From JAHIZC01 sp043813305 (GTDB lineage Bacteria; Omnitrophota; Gorgyraeia; Gygaellales; Profunditerraquicolaceae): a stretch of 64,000 nucleotides of DNA. Below are positions 17,403-26,700 of this stretch, piece by piece. The DNA lies in the NCBI GenBank assembly GCA_043813305.1, contig JBDRLC010000017.1:1-64000 (forward strand). Direction: 5' to 3'. Numbering within the stretch: position 1 is the first letter of the stretch; every line of letters begins with the position of its first letter. The position numbers and the translations under genes were made by a program. Below the pieces are notes generated by a model. That model had not been told where the DNA came from. It saw only the letters and a list, made by a program, of their open reading frames with translations, and ran no database searches.

Positions 17403-18306
17403 AAGATTCATTTTTACGCTGGCAATTCTCTCTCTCTTATCCGGCTTTTATCTGCCCTGCGGCCTTTATGCAGAGAGTAAGATAATTGCTATTGTCAATT
17501 CCGAAGCGATTACTCAGAAGGACCTCGATGACTTTATTAATTTTATGCGCATGCAGTTGTCGCGCGAGTTAGAAGGGGGTGCTTTAGAGGATAGAGTCCG
17601 ATCGATGAGTGAAGATCTGCTGAAAAAGTTGATTGAAGACAGATTAGTTTTACAGGAGGCCAAAAAGAACGAGATTTCCGTAGATGAAAGCAGAATCAGG
17701 GCGAGAATCAATGATATTCGAAAAAGGTACCCTACGGATAATGACTTTCAGGCAGATTTATTAATCAGAGGCTTGACTCAGGCAGACTTAGAGACAAAGA
17801 TTAATGAGCAGTTTCTCATGCGCGGCATAATCGAACAGGAGGTACGCCGAAATGTAGTGATTACTCCTAAGGAGATAACCGCTTTCTACAATCAGAATAT
17901 AGAAAAGTTTAATGCCGAAGAAGTAAGAAAGGTAAGTGTGCTGATGATTGATTCCGGCGACCTGGCAAATAAAATAACCCCAGATTTAAATAGCGCTAAG
18001 ACACTGGAAGATATTGCAAAGGATCATTCTCTTAGCGTTGAGAGCCTGGAGGTTATAGAGAGGGAACTTAGCGAAGAGGTGAGCAGGAAAGTCTTTAGCC
18101 TAAAGGTAGGGCAGAGGTCAAAATTAATCCACATTGAAGGTAAATACTATATCTTCCGGCTTAATCAAATCATCCCTTCCAGAAAACTGAACTTATCAGA
18201 GGTTCAGGATCAAGTAAGTCTTTACTTATTTGAAAAGAAAATGCAGGAATCGATGCTGAAGTGGTTAGATGAACTCAAAGAAAAATCCTATATTAAAATC
18301 CTCTAA
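17389..18306 (+). CDS. SurA-like periplasmic chaperone/peptidyl-prolyl isomerase
   Basis: An exported folding factor. Residues 1-25 form a signal peptide ending near LYAES. A SurA_N-type helical domain follows (IIAIVNSEAITQKDLDDF, then LLKKLIEDRLVLQEAKK). Residues about 175-265 align with a shortened parvulin domain (SLKVGQRSKLIHIEGKYYIFRL), and a final helix returns to the core. The ATG at 17389 has AAGGG 8 nt upstream; an in-frame GTG at 17380 is less likely. It overlaps mfd by 14 nt and pdxA by 38 nt. The parvulin part is degenerate, so chaperone activity is safer than isomerase activity. Confidence 0.82.
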   Translation: MRRIRRFIFTLAILSLLSGFYLPCGLYAESKIIAIVNSEAITQKDLDDFINFMRMQLSRELEGGALEDRVRSMSEDLLKKLIEDRLVLQEAKKNEISVDESRIRARINDIRKRYPTDNDFQADLLIRGLTQADLETKINEQFLMRGIIEQEVRRNVVITPKEITAFYNQNIEKFNAEEVRKVSVLMIDSGDLANKITPDLNSAKTLEDIAKDHSLSVESLEVIERELSEEVSRKVFSLKVGQRSKLIHIEGKYYIFRLNQIIPSRKLNLSEVQDQVSLYLFEKKMQESMLKWLDELKEKSYIKIL

Positions 18307-19255
18307 AGTCAGAGTCGGCCTTACTATAGGCGATCCTTCCGGTATCGGCCCTGCGATCACCCTAAAAGCTATTAAAAAATTACAAAGCTTAGCTGATTTC
18401 ACCATAATCGGTGACCGCTGGCTCCTAAACAGACTTAAGACTTACGATTTAAGACATAAGACCGTCAGGATAGTTGATTTAAAAAACGTTCCTCGGAAAA
18501 ATTTTTCCTTTGGCAAAATAAAAGCGGCATACGGAAAGGCTTCAATTGAATATTTAGATAAAGCCCTGGAGCTCATTAAGCAAAAGGAAATAGACTGCCT
18601 TGTTACCGCCCCGATCTCTAAAGAATCAATAAATTTAGCCGGTTTTAAATATTCCGGACATACTGAATATTTGGCTGATAAAACAAATACCAAAGATTTT
18701 GCAATGATGCTCTTAAACAGTAAGATTAAATTTTCTCTGATCACAAGGCACCTTCCTTTAAAGAATGTCTCCTCTTCATTAGACCAAAAGTCGATTTATA
18801 AGACGATTCTTCTGACCCACGAATTCCTGAAAAAAAACTTTGCTCTGAAAAATCCCCGGATCGTATTTTGCGGCCTTAATCCTCATGCCTCAGATAATGG
18901 TTTGATCGGAAGAGAGGAAATCAGTATAATCTCTCCCGTTATAAGAAAGATTAAAAACAAGTTTAAGTTCAATATCGCTGGTCCGATTTCGGCAGATGTG
19001 GCAATCTATAAGGCAAGAGATAAGATTTATGATTGCGTGATTGCCGTTTATCATGATCAGGCGTTGATACCGTTAAAGCTGCTTGATAATAGAGGAGGTG
19101 TAAATATCACTCTCGGACTACCTTTTATCAGGACATCTGTGCTGCACGGTACAGCTTTTGATATTGCAAAAAATACCCATTTAATTAAGGCGGATTCGTT
19201 GATTGAAGCGGTCCGCTTTGCCGTAAAATGCATCAAAAACCAAAGAAAAGATTAG
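18269..19255 (+). CDS. pdxA: 4-hydroxythreonine-4-phosphate dehydrogenase
   Basis: Oxidises 4-hydroxy-L-threonine phosphate in pyridoxal phosphate synthesis. GLTIGDPSGIGP, the metal-site FSGHTEYLAD-like segment (YSGHTEYLAD), VYHDQALIPLKLL and FIRTSVLHGTAFDIA are diagnostic. Length is 328 aa. The ATG at 18269 lies inside the previous gene and the 3' end overlaps rsmA by 28 nt, giving the surA-pdxA-rsmA order well known in Proteobacteria. Confidence 0.95.
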   Translation: MNSKKNPILKSSKVRVGLTIGDPSGIGPAITLKAIKKLQSLADFTIIGDRWLLNRLKTYDLRHKTVRIVDLKNVPRKNFSFGKIKAAYGKASIEYLDKALELIKQKEIDCLVTAPISKESINLAGFKYSGHTEYLADKTNTKDFAMMLLNSKIKFSLITRHLPLKNVSSSLDQKSIYKTILLTHEFLKKNFALKNPRIVFCGLNPHASDNGLIGREEISIISPVIRKIKNKFKFNIAGPISADVAIYKARDKIYDCVIAVYHDQALIPLKLLDNRGGVNITLGLPFIRTSVLHGTAFDIAKNTHLIKADSLIEAVRFAVKCIKNQRKD

Positions 19256-20013
19256 GGCAAAATTTTCTTACAGACAGAAATATTCGCAATAAAATCGTTA
19301 CAGCCTGCGGATTCGAAAAATCTGATACTGTTTTAGAAATCGGCTCAGGCAAAGGGGAATTAACCCTCGAGGTTGCCCGATTGGTAGATAAAATTTACGC
19401 TTTAGAGATCGACAGCGGGCTCTGTGATACCTTGAAAAAAAACTTAAAGGGTTGCGCAAACATTGAAGTAATCAACCAAGACTTCCTTAAATTCGATATT
19501 AAAAAACATTTTTCCGGAAGCAGAGGGAAGATAAAAATTATCGGCAACATCCCTTATTACATCACCTCTGCGATAATCCAACACTTAGTAAAAAATAGAG
19601 AACTAATCGAAAGCATATTTCTCACCGTGCAAAAAGAATTCGCTAAAAGAATTATTGCTTACCCAGGGAGAAAAGACTATGGCTCCTTTAGTTGTTTTGT
19701 ACAATACCACTTTGCCCCCCGCTTACTTTTTAATATTAAAAATGCATCGTTTACTCCTGCGCCAAAGGTCGATTCCTGTTTTTTAACTTTAGATCCCTTT
19801 GGGGAACGTCCTCTAAGCAGAAAAGAAGAGGAGCTTTTATTCAAGATAATCAGAGGCGCCTTTAGTAAAAGAAGAAAGACACTGAAAAACGGTCTTAAGG
19901 GTATCATCTCGGTAGATAAACTGGTTGTATTTTCCAGGAAATTTGAGATCAGTACCAATATTCGTCCGGAAGACCTTTCCCTGGATGATTTTATAAATCT
20001 CGCCAAATCTTAA
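19228..20013 (+). CDS. rsmA: 16S rRNA dimethyladenosine transferase RsmA/KsgA
   Basis: Dimethylates two adjacent adenines in the 3'-terminal helix of 16S rRNA during late 30S assembly. KKRLGQNFL starts the SAM domain, VLEIGSGKGELT is motif I and NIPYYITSAI is the catalytic NLPY-type motif. The C-terminal AFSKRRKTLKNGL is typical. It is 261 aa and last gene of the secDF-rsmA series; a new promoter follows 18 bp later. Confidence 0.95.
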   Translation: MHQKPKKRLGQNFLTDRNIRNKIVTACGFEKSDTVLEIGSGKGELTLEVARLVDKIYALEIDSGLCDTLKKNLKGCANIEVINQDFLKFDIKKHFSGSRGKIKIIGNIPYYITSAIIQHLVKNRELIESIFLTVQKEFAKRIIAYPGRKDYGSFSCFVQYHFAPRLLFNIKNASFTPAPKVDSCFLTLDPFGERPLSRKEEELLFKIIRGAFSKRRKTLKNGLKGIISVDKLVVFSRKFEISTNIRPEDLSLDDFINLAKS

Positions 20014-20030
20014 AATAACCAAAAAAAGGC

Positions 20031-20058
20031 TTGACAAATAGTATAATTAATATATACT
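20031..20058 (+). promoter_or_regulatory. Predicted promoter for tRNA-Thr/rpmG/RNA polymerase cluster
   Basis: TTGACA at 20031-20036 and TATACT at 20053-20058 with a 16-nt spacer, in an AT-rich gap after rsmA. It points into the tRNA-Thr-rpmG-tRNA-Trp-secE-nusG series and is the best vegetative promoter visible before the 30-kb translation cluster. Confidence 0.7.
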
Positions 20059-20124
20059 TTTATATTTACGTAATTCCTTACTTCAGTATTTTCAAGCATT
20101 TTCAACCTTGTATAAATAAAAATC

Positions 20125-20162
20125 AGAATTTCGAGGAGAAATTCTTGGTGATGGTTTTTTTT
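20125..20162 (+). terminator. Possible attenuator/terminator hairpin before tRNA-Thr
   Basis: An 8-bp perfect hairpin (20125-20132/20138-20145) is followed after 9 nt by a run of eight T (20155-20162). It lies between the predicted promoter and the tRNA, so it would act as a leader attenuator rather than end the rsmA transcript. The gap before the T-run and the AT-rich stem make it weak. Confidence 0.35.
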
Positions 20163-20200
20163 GCTTTTAAGGCTCAAACGACAGAGCACCACTTTAACTT

Positions 20201-20273
20201 GCTGGAGTAGCTCAGTCGGCAGAGCACGTCCTTGGTAAGGACGGGGTCACGGGTTCGATTCCCGTCTCCAGCT
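20201..20273 (+). tRNA. tRNA-Thr (anticodon GGT)
   Basis: A full cloverleaf can be drawn: acceptor GCTGGAG/CTCCAGC, D-stem GCTC/GAGC, anticodon stem CGTCC/GGACG with loop TTGGTAA (anticodon GGT), T-arm with TTCGATT loop. Discriminator T at 20273; CCA is not encoded. It precedes rpmG by 13 nt and would be processed from the ribosomal transcript. Confidence 0.95.
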
Positions 20274-20286
20274 TTAAAAAAAAGAT

Positions 20287-20436
20287 ATGAGAGAGATCAT
20301 TACACTTGAGTGCACGGTTTGTAAGAATAGAAACTACACGACGACAAAAGATAAAAGAAAACAGCAGGGCAGGCTGGAAATAAAAAAATATTGTAGATTT
20401 TGCCGTAAGCACGCTGTACATAAGGAAACAAAATAA
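20287..20436 (+). CDS. rpmG: Ribosomal protein L33
   Basis: A 49-aa large-subunit protein, below many gene-finder length limits. Two CxxC pairs (CTVC near residue 9 and CRFC near 37) make this the zinc-binding form. YTTTKDK-R and KYCRFCRKH are typical of L33. It lies between tRNA-Thr and tRNA-Trp ahead of secE, a place L33 occupies in many bacteria. Its stop codon is the first base triplet of a repeated three-hairpin element. Confidence 0.93.
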   Translation: MREIITLECTVCKNRNYTTTKDKRKQQGRLEIKKYCRFCRKHAVHKETK

Positions 20437-20686
20437 GTGAGGACACAACTTATGCCTGCCTGCCGGCAGGCAGGGAGTAAAAGAGGCATAACTTATATGC
20501 CCGAACTTACCCCCCACCACTTTTTGTAACAGAAGTTGAGTTTATCAAAAAGGTGTGGTGAGGATAGTAATACCTATGTTTTTATACCAAGCATATTTTC
20601 AAAAAGTGGTGGAGGGGTTAAATTCACACATTGACTTATGTTGGAGAGAAAGTGAGTTGCTCCATAAGTCAAGTGTTCATTTAATT
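20434..20686 (+). repeat. Three-hairpin repeat element, copy 1 (after rpmG)
   Basis: Starts with TAAGTGAGGACA at the rpmG stop and ends CATTTAATT at the first base of tRNA-Trp. It contains a 20-nt perfect palindrome (20455-20474), then CCGAACTTACCC leading into stem H2 (20509-20525 with 20601-20618), the conserved GGGTTAAATTC, and stem H3 (20631-20640 with 20663-20672, 10 bp perfect), ending AAGTG-TCATTTAAT. The same layout with different stem sequences occurs at 47094-47284. The 75-nt H2 loop holds a second possible partner for the 5' arm (20547-20564), allowing two alternative folds. No coding potential was seen. Its role is unknown. Confidence 0.75.
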
Positions 20687-20757
20687 AGGAGCGTCGGTTA
20701 ATGGCAAACCAGCGGTCTCCAAAACCGTGACTGCAGGTTCAAGTCCTGCCGCTCCTG
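20687..20757 (+). tRNA. tRNA-Trp (anticodon CCA)
   Basis: Cloverleaf: acceptor AGGAGCG/CGCTCCT, D-stem GGTT/AACC, anticodon stem GCGGT/ACCGT (one wobble) with loop CTCCAAA (anticodon CCA), T-stem GCAGG/CCTGC with loop TTCAAGT, discriminator G. CCA is not encoded. tRNA-Trp just before secE-nusG is a common arrangement. Its last 18 nt are duplicated 124 bp downstream. Confidence 0.95.
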
Positions 20758-20881
20758 TTGGAAAGAAAGCAGAGGCGGCAGTAATGATGCAGGTTTCCCG
20801 ACAAGCTATGCAATAGCAGTCGGGATCCCGATGGCAAGCTTCGAAGAAGCGCGATCATCGGGACAAGTCCTGCCGCTCCTG
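20740..20881. repeat. 124-bp insertion flanked by tRNA-Trp 3'-end direct repeats
   Basis: The final 18 nt of tRNA-Trp (20740-20757) recur exactly at 20864-20881. Between them lie 106 bp with two REP-like hairpins, CCCGAC/GTCGGG (20797-20802/20819-20824) and TCCCGAT/ATCGGGA (20826-20832/20857-20863), and a CTTCGAAG core. The layout is that of an att-like duplication at a tRNA 3' end, or of a repeat-mediated tandem duplication. No protein is encoded. It fills most of the tRNA-Trp to secE gap. Confidence 0.7.
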
Positions 20882-20912
20882 AATGGTAAGACTTGAACCG
20901 TAAGATAAGCAA

Positions 20913-21104
20913 ATGAATCTATTACTAAAACCCGTAAAATTTTTAAAGGAAGTAAAAGTCGAATTAGGAAAGGTTGCCTGGTCTACCAAACAGGAATTGA
21001 TCGCCTCAACGGTTGTAGTAATCGTCGTAACCGCATTAGCTACTTTGTACATCGCTTCAATAGATTTGAGTCTTTCAAAATTCTTGAGTTTGGTCTTTAA
21101 GTAA
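20913..21104 (+). CDS. secE: Preprotein translocase subunit SecE
   Basis: Essential clamp of the SecYEG channel. The 63-aa form has the amphipathic helix FLKEVKVELGKVAWSTKQELIAST, reported here only by its conserved core KVELGKVAWSTK, then a single transmembrane helix (about residues 30-50). This is the minimal one-helix type common outside enterobacteria. Its stop shares a base with the nusG ATG. Confidence 0.95.
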   Translation: MNLLLKPVKFLKEVKVELGKVAWSTKQELIASTVVVIVVTALATLYIASIDLSLSKFLSLVFK

Positions 21105-21631
21105 TGAAGAACTGGTACGTCGTACATACACAGACAGGATCTGAAGATAAAGTGAAGACAACTTTAGAGAATAAAATATCTCAGGCGGGTTTAGAGGAGG
21201 CGATCAGCAGTGTAATCATACCTACTGAGCAAGTCTCAGAAATCCGCGGCGGAAAAAAGAAGATATCTAAAAGAAAGTTTTTTCCCGGATATATCCTGGT
21301 AGAGATGGAGCTTAACGAAGAGACTTACCTTTTTGTAAAGACCTCCCCCGGAGTAACAGGCTTTATCGGCCCGGGAAAGAAACCGATGCCCCTACCGCAG
21401 CAAGAAGTAGACAGCATCCTAAAGCGGACTCAGGATACAGAAGCAAAACCTTCCCCTAAGGTAAGCTTTGAAAAAGGAGAGCAGGTGAGAGTAACAGACG
21501 GACCATTCCTGAATTTCAATGGGACGATAGACGAAATCCACCCGGAAAAAGGAAAAGTAAAGGTAAGCGTTTCAATTTTTGGCAGAGCAACACCAGTAGA
21601 ATTAGAGTTCTGGCAAGTAGAAAAAACGTAA
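21104..21631 (+). CDS. nusG: Transcription elongation/antitermination factor NusG
   Basis: Binds RNA polymerase and bridges to Rho or ribosomal protein S10. NGN domain from KNWYVVHTQTGSEDKV to about residue 110 (KFFPGYILVEM), then a linker and a KOW domain (GEQVRVTDGPFLNFNGTI). Length of 175 aa is standard, with no insertion. The ATG overlaps the secE stop by one base. Confidence 0.97.
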   Translation: MKNWYVVHTQTGSEDKVKTTLENKISQAGLEEAISSVIIPTEQVSEIRGGKKKISKRKFFPGYILVEMELNEETYLFVKTSPGVTGFIGPGKKPMPLPQQEVDSILKRTQDTEAKPSPKVSFEKGEQVRVTDGPFLNFNGTIDEIHPEKGKVKVSVSIFGRATPVELEFWQVEKT

Positions 21632-21638
21632 AAGCTCG

Positions 21639-22064
21639 ATGGCTAAGAAAGTTACCGCACAAATCAAATTACACGTACCTGCAGGATCGGCAAATCCTGC
21701 GCCGCCAGTCGGACCTGCTTTAGGTCAACACGGCGTCAATATTATGCAGTTTTGTAAACAATTTAACGATCAGACTAAAGGAAAAGACGGAATCATTTTA
21801 CCGGTAGTAATTAGCGTTTATGAAAATCGGACTTTTTCCTTTATTATAAAGAGTCCGCCTTCTTCAGTCCTTCTTAAGCGCGCAGCAAATCTTGCTAAAG
21901 CATCAGGCATAAGCGGAAAAGAGACGATCGGTACAGTCAATAAAAAACAGATTGAAGATATCGCCAGACAGAAGATGCAGGACTTGAATACCCAGGATTT
22001 AAAACAGGCAATTAAAATTATTGAAGGTACGGCCCGTAGCATGGGGATAGCGGTAGAAGGCTAA
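21639..22064 (+). CDS. rplK: Ribosomal protein L11
   Basis: Forms the L7/L12 stalk base with 23S rRNA helices 43/44 in the GTPase centre. KLHVPAGSANPAPPVGPALG and GVNIMQFCKQFN are the N-terminal signature; the C-terminal RNA-binding domain ends EGTARSMGIAVEG. It is 141 aa, 7 nt after nusG. Confidence 0.97.
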   Translation: MAKKVTAQIKLHVPAGSANPAPPVGPALGQHGVNIMQFCKQFNDQTKGKDGIILPVVISVYENRTFSFIIKSPPSSVLLKRAANLAKASGISGKETIGTVNKKQIEDIARQKMQDLNTQDLKQAIKIIEGTARSMGIAVEG

Positions 22065-22070
22065 CTGATT

Positions 22071-22751
22071 ATGAAGAATCGCAGCAAAAGATACAAAGAA
22101 TCGGAAAAACAGCTGGATAAGAATAAGGTCTATGACCTGAAAGAAGCTATCAGTACGATCAAAAAGATGCCGAATGCTAAATTTGACGGTTCGGTGGACT
22201 TACATTTTAAATTGAATATTGATAGCAAGAAATCAGACCAGGTAGTAAGAGGTACAGTAGTATTGCCGCACGGGACAGGGAAAAAAATCAGGGTAGCGGT
22301 TTTTTGTAAAGGAGAACAGGAAAAAATCGCTAAAGATGCCCAGGCAGAGCATGTAGGCGCAAATGATTTAATCGAGAAGGTTGCGGATGGATTTCTCGAT
22401 TTTGATTGTGTAATCGCCAGTCCTGAGATGATGAAGGATTTAAGTAAGCTGGGAAAGGTTTTAGGTCCGCGAGGCCTTATGCCCAGCCCGAAAACAGGCA
22501 CCGTAACTAACGATATTAAAAAAGCAATCGAGGATGTAAGGCGAGGAAAGGTGGAGTTCCGCGCTGATAAACAAGCCGGTATCCATCTATCTATAGGTAA
22601 GGCTTCTTTTACAGAGGATAAACTCTTCGAAAATGCCAATTGTATAATCAGCTCATTAAATGAAATAAAACCCACATCTATAAAAGGTAAGTTTATAAAA
22701 AACCTATCGATCGCCTCTTCAATGAATCCGGGCGTAAGGGTTATTATTTAA
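22071..22751 (+). CDS. rplA: Ribosomal protein L1
   Basis: L1-stalk protein assisting E-site tRNA exit; in many bacteria it also represses its own L11-L1 mRNA. Motifs include LHFKLNIDSKKSDQ, GTVVLPHGTGK and LGPRGLMPSPKTGTVT. It is 226 aa and separated from rplJ by one base, leaving no room for the usual L10 leader. Confidence 0.97.
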   Translation: MKNRSKRYKESEKQLDKNKVYDLKEAISTIKKMPNAKFDGSVDLHFKLNIDSKKSDQVVRGTVVLPHGTGKKIRVAVFCKGEQEKIAKDAQAEHVGANDLIEKVADGFLDFDCVIASPEMMKDLSKLGKVLGPRGLMPSPKTGTVTNDIKKAIEDVRRGKVEFRADKQAGIHLSIGKASFTEDKLFENANCIISSLNEIKPTSIKGKFIKNLSIASSMNPGVRVII

Positions 22752-22752
22752 G

Positions 22753-23304
22753 ATGGAAAAGATCGGCTTGCTATTAAAAGAGATTTCTGAAAAAAAGGTT
22801 AAAGATTCAATTAAGGAATCAAAAGCCGTGATCTTATTAAGGTATTCGGGATTATCCGGCCCTGACTTAGCTTTACTCAGGCAATCTCTAAGAAAAACTG
22901 ATGCCAGCTTATTTGTGGTTAAAAACAGCGTTGCCCAGCGTGCGCTGAAAGATGCAGGTTTAGAAGTATTGGTAAAATCAGTCCAAGGCCCTTGCGGAAT
23001 AGTCTTTGCAAAAGATGAACCCATAGGAGTTTCAAAAGCGCTATGTGATTTTGCTAAAGAGCACGACAAGTTAAAATTTGACAGCGGATTTTTAAAAGAT
23101 AAGCTTATACAAAAGGAAGATATCGAGTCGATGGCTCGGCTGCCATCGAAAGAGGTATTAAGGGCTCAGCTGGTAATGACCTTAAATGCCCCGATTCAAG
23201 GATTGGTTTTATCTTTAAATCAGATAATCACTAAGTTTGTCTACTGCTTGGATCAGATTAAAGAGAAAAGGGAACAAACAAAGCAAGAAGAACCAAAGCA
23301 ATAA
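22753..23304 (+). CDS. rplJ: Ribosomal protein L10
   Basis: Anchors L7/L12 dimers to the stalk base. The N-terminal rRNA-binding domain shows VILLRYSGLSGPDL and VVKNSVAQRALKD; the C-terminal helix (about 150-183) is Lys/Glu rich and carries the L7/L12 docking sites. Length is 183 aa. It begins 2 nt after rplA. Confidence 0.94.
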   Translation: MEKIGLLLKEISEKKVKDSIKESKAVILLRYSGLSGPDLALLRQSLRKTDASLFVVKNSVAQRALKDAGLEVLVKSVQGPCGIVFAKDEPIGVSKALCDFAKEHDKLKFDSGFLKDKLIQKEDIESMARLPSKEVLRAQLVMTLNAPIQGLVLSLNQIITKFVYCLDQIKEKREQTKQEEPKQ

Positions 23305-23319
23305 GGAAAGGAGAACAAG

Positions 23320-23703
23320 ATGGCTCAGAAAAATTTGGAAGAGATGGTTAAATCGATCGAAGGTATGACGGTGCTTGAGCTTTCAGATTTGGTTAAAGCG
23401 CTGGAAGAAAAATTCGACGTAAAGGCGAATATGCCGATGATCGCTGCTCCGGTTGCAGGCGCTGCCGGTGCACAAGTAGCAGAAGAAGAGAAAACTTCAT
23501 TTACGGTAGTTTTAGTTAATGCGGGTGCGAATAAGATCTCAGTGATCAAAGAAGTTAGGACAATGACTTCGTTGGGTCTAAAAGAAGCCAAAGATTTGGT
23601 TGATTCCGCTCCCAAGCCGATTAAAGAAGGCGTAACTAAAGAAGAGGCGGAAGAGATAAAGAAAAAATTGGAAGCAGCCGGCGGCAAAGTTGAATTAAAA
23701 TAA
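23320..23703 (+). CDS. rplL: Ribosomal protein L7/L12
   Basis: Mobile stalk protein that recruits and activates translational GTPases. N-terminal dimerisation helices (VKSIEGMTVLELSDLVKALEE core), an Ala/Gly-rich hinge at about 48-62, and the C-terminal factor-binding domain with SVIKEVRTMTSLGLKEAKDL and AGGKVELK at the end. It is 127 aa with an upstream GGAAAGGAG. Confidence 0.98.
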   Translation: MAQKNLEEMVKSIEGMTVLELSDLVKALEEKFDVKANMPMIAAPVAGAAGAQVAEEEKTSFTVVLVNAGANKISVIKEVRTMTSLGLKEAKDLVDSAPKPIKEGVTKEEAEEIKKKLEAAGGKVELK

Positions 23704-23712
23704 AAAAATCAT

Positions 23713-26700
23713 ATGATCAAACGCAAGAGTTTTGGAAGATTAAAAGAGGTTTTTGATATTCCGCATTTTTTAGACGTGCAACTGAAATCTTATCACGAGC
23801 TATTGCAGATAGATACTCCTCCTAAAGAAAGGATCAATCAAGGCCTGCAAGAAGTCTTTGAGGAGATATTCCCGGTTGAAAGTGCTGACCGCTCTGTAAA
23901 ACTGGAGTTTGTCAGTTATTCATTGGGGAAGCCGAAATATAATACTACCGAATCTATGGCCAGATCTCTAACATATGCTGCACCTCTTAAGGTAAAATTC
24001 AGGTTGACTACACCCCAAGAAACCAAAGAGCAGGATGCCTATTTCGGCGAGATACCTTTAGTCACCGATACCGGGACATTTATAATTAATGGCGATGAAA
24101 GGGTTGTGGTGAGTCAATTACAGCGTTCTCCTGGAGTATCTTTTGAGGAAGAAGTACATCCTACGGGAAAGAGGATTTTCTACGGAAGGATAATTCCTTA
24201 TCGCGGCGCCTGGCTGGAATTTAAGTATGACCTTACCGAGACTATTCTCGCTTATGTTGACCGGCGCAGAAACTTTCCGGCTACGCAGATCTTAAGGATT
24301 CTTGGTTTTTCTACAGACAGCGATATAATCCAGGCCTTTGGCCAGGAGTATCCTGAAATTACCAACACCTTAAAGAAAGATTATACAAAGAATAAAGAAG
24401 AAGCATACCTAGATTTTTACCGGAAGATGAGGCCAACCGAGCCGATTACTAAAGAAGCAGCAGAGGCTTTATTTTATAGATTATTTTTTGATCCGGGCAG
24501 ATATGACCTAGAGAGAGCAGGAAGGTTTATTCTAAATAGAAAATTGGTTATGGATGTCTCTTTAGAGAAACGAATATTAGATTCTGCTACGGTAATTAAG
24601 GTGATCGAATACCTGATGAAGCTTAAAGACGGCAGCGGTAAAATCGATGATATCGATCACCTGGGGAATCGCAGAGTAAAAACAGTAGGAGAGTTAGTGC
24701 AGAATCAGGTGAGGATCGGATTGGCCCGCGTGGAGCGCTCGATCAGAGAGAGATTAAGCATACTCGGTGAATTTGAAAACCTGAACGTTCATTACCTGAT
24801 TAATTCTAAGCTACTCTCAAATCAGGTGCGTGATTTCTTTTCCCGCAGCCAATTATCCCAGTTTATGGACCAAGTGAATCCTTTGGCAGAGACTACGCAC
24901 AAGCGAAGGTTAAGCGCTCTTGGCCCAGGTGGTTTATCAAGGGAAAGAGCAGGATTTGAAGTACGTGATATCCACCCATCACACTATGGCAGGATCTGTC
25001 CAATTGAAACTCCCGAAGGACCGAATATCGGTCTGATTGCTTCCTTAAGCACTTTTGCCAGAGTGAATAACCTGGGGCTTTTAGAGACTCCCTATAGAAA
25101 AGTAGAAGAGGGCAGGGTTACAAAGAAAATCGCATATCTTACCGCCGACATAGAGCAGGAATGCGTGATCGCACAGGCAAACGTCCCCTTAGATAACGAT
25201 GGATATTTCTCGGAACGTGAAGTCTCCTGTAGGTATAAAGATGACTTCCCTAAAGTTCACGGGAAGAAAGTTCAGTATATGGATGTTTCGCCTAAGCAGT
25301 TGGTCTCCGTGGCAGCCTCATTGATCCCATTCTTAGAGCATGATGATGCCAACCGTGCATTAATGGGTTCAAATATGCAAAGGCAGGCTGTTCCCTTGAT
25401 GATCACTGAACCTCCGCTGGTAGGTACACTGATGGAAGAAAAAGTCGCCAGGGATTCCGGAACAGTAGTCCTGGCAGAAGAGGCAGGTAAAGTAAATTAC
25501 GTAGATAGCCATACTATTATAATAGGTAAGCAGACTTACCATTTAAAGAAGTTCCTGCGTACGAATGCAGATACCTGTATAAATCAAAGGCCCCTGGTTA
25601 AGTTAGGGGAACGCGTTGAAAAAGGAAGCATCATTGCTGACGGAATAAGCACTAAGTCTGGGGAGCTTGCCTTAGGCAAGAATGTATTATGCGCATATAT
25701 GCCTTGGAGAGGTTATAATTTTGAAGATGCCATATTAATCAGCTCAAAATTAGTCAAAGAAGACACTTTTACTTCAATCCATGTGGAAGAATTTGAGATT
25801 GAAGCGACTGAAACGCGTTTAGGAAACGAAGAGATAACTCGCGATATACCTAATGTAAGCGAAGAGGCTCTAAGCAACCTGGATGAAAGCGGAATTATCT
25901 ATATGGGCGCAGAAGTAGCCCCGGGAGATATTTTAGTAGGGAAGATCACTCCAAAGACCGATACAGAGCCATCCCCGGAAGAAAGGTTATTACGCGCGAT
26001 ATTCGGCGAAAAAGCCGGTGATGTGCGTGATACCTCTTTGATCGTTCCTCCAGGAGTAGAAGGGGTGGTGATCAATGTGCATGTCTTTTCGCGTAAAGAG
26101 CGTGGAAGAAAATCAAAAGAAGATAAATCAAAAGAACTGGCAAAGATTAGGGAATTAAAAGCTTACTATATACAGGAGATAGAGTTTGTTGAGACTGAGA
26201 AAATCGCAAGACTTAGCCGGTTATTAAACGTAGATAAAAAGAAACTGGAGAAGATGGACTTTAGCGATAATGAAGAGGCAAAAATATTGGCCGCTTCTTT
26301 TGACGAACAAATACAGGAATTAATAGCTGAGCAAGACCAGGAGATGGAGAAAGTAAGGCGGGGGGATGAACTGCCTGCCGGAGTCTTAAAGAGAGCTGTT
26401 GTTTACATAGCTACAAAACGTAAACTTTCAGAGGGAGATAAGTTAGCGGGTAGGCACGGGAATAAGGGTGTAGTAGCTAAAATCTTACCAGAAGAAGACA
26501 TGCCTTTCCTTCCCGACGGCACTCCCGTTGAAATAGTCTTAAATCCGTTAGGCGTTCCTTCGCGTATGAACGTAGGTCAAATCTTAGAAGCCCACCTGGG
26601 TTGGGCAGCGAAAGCTATGGGTCTATTTGTTGCTTCTCCTGTATTTGATGGTGCCACAGAAAAAGAGATTAAAGAGATGTTGAAAAAGTGCGATTTTCCT

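Noticed and set aside
20434..20686. Group II intron (element opens with GTGAG)
   Set aside because: No domain V hairpin, no intron-encoded protein, and the element lies after a stop codon with no exon to join.
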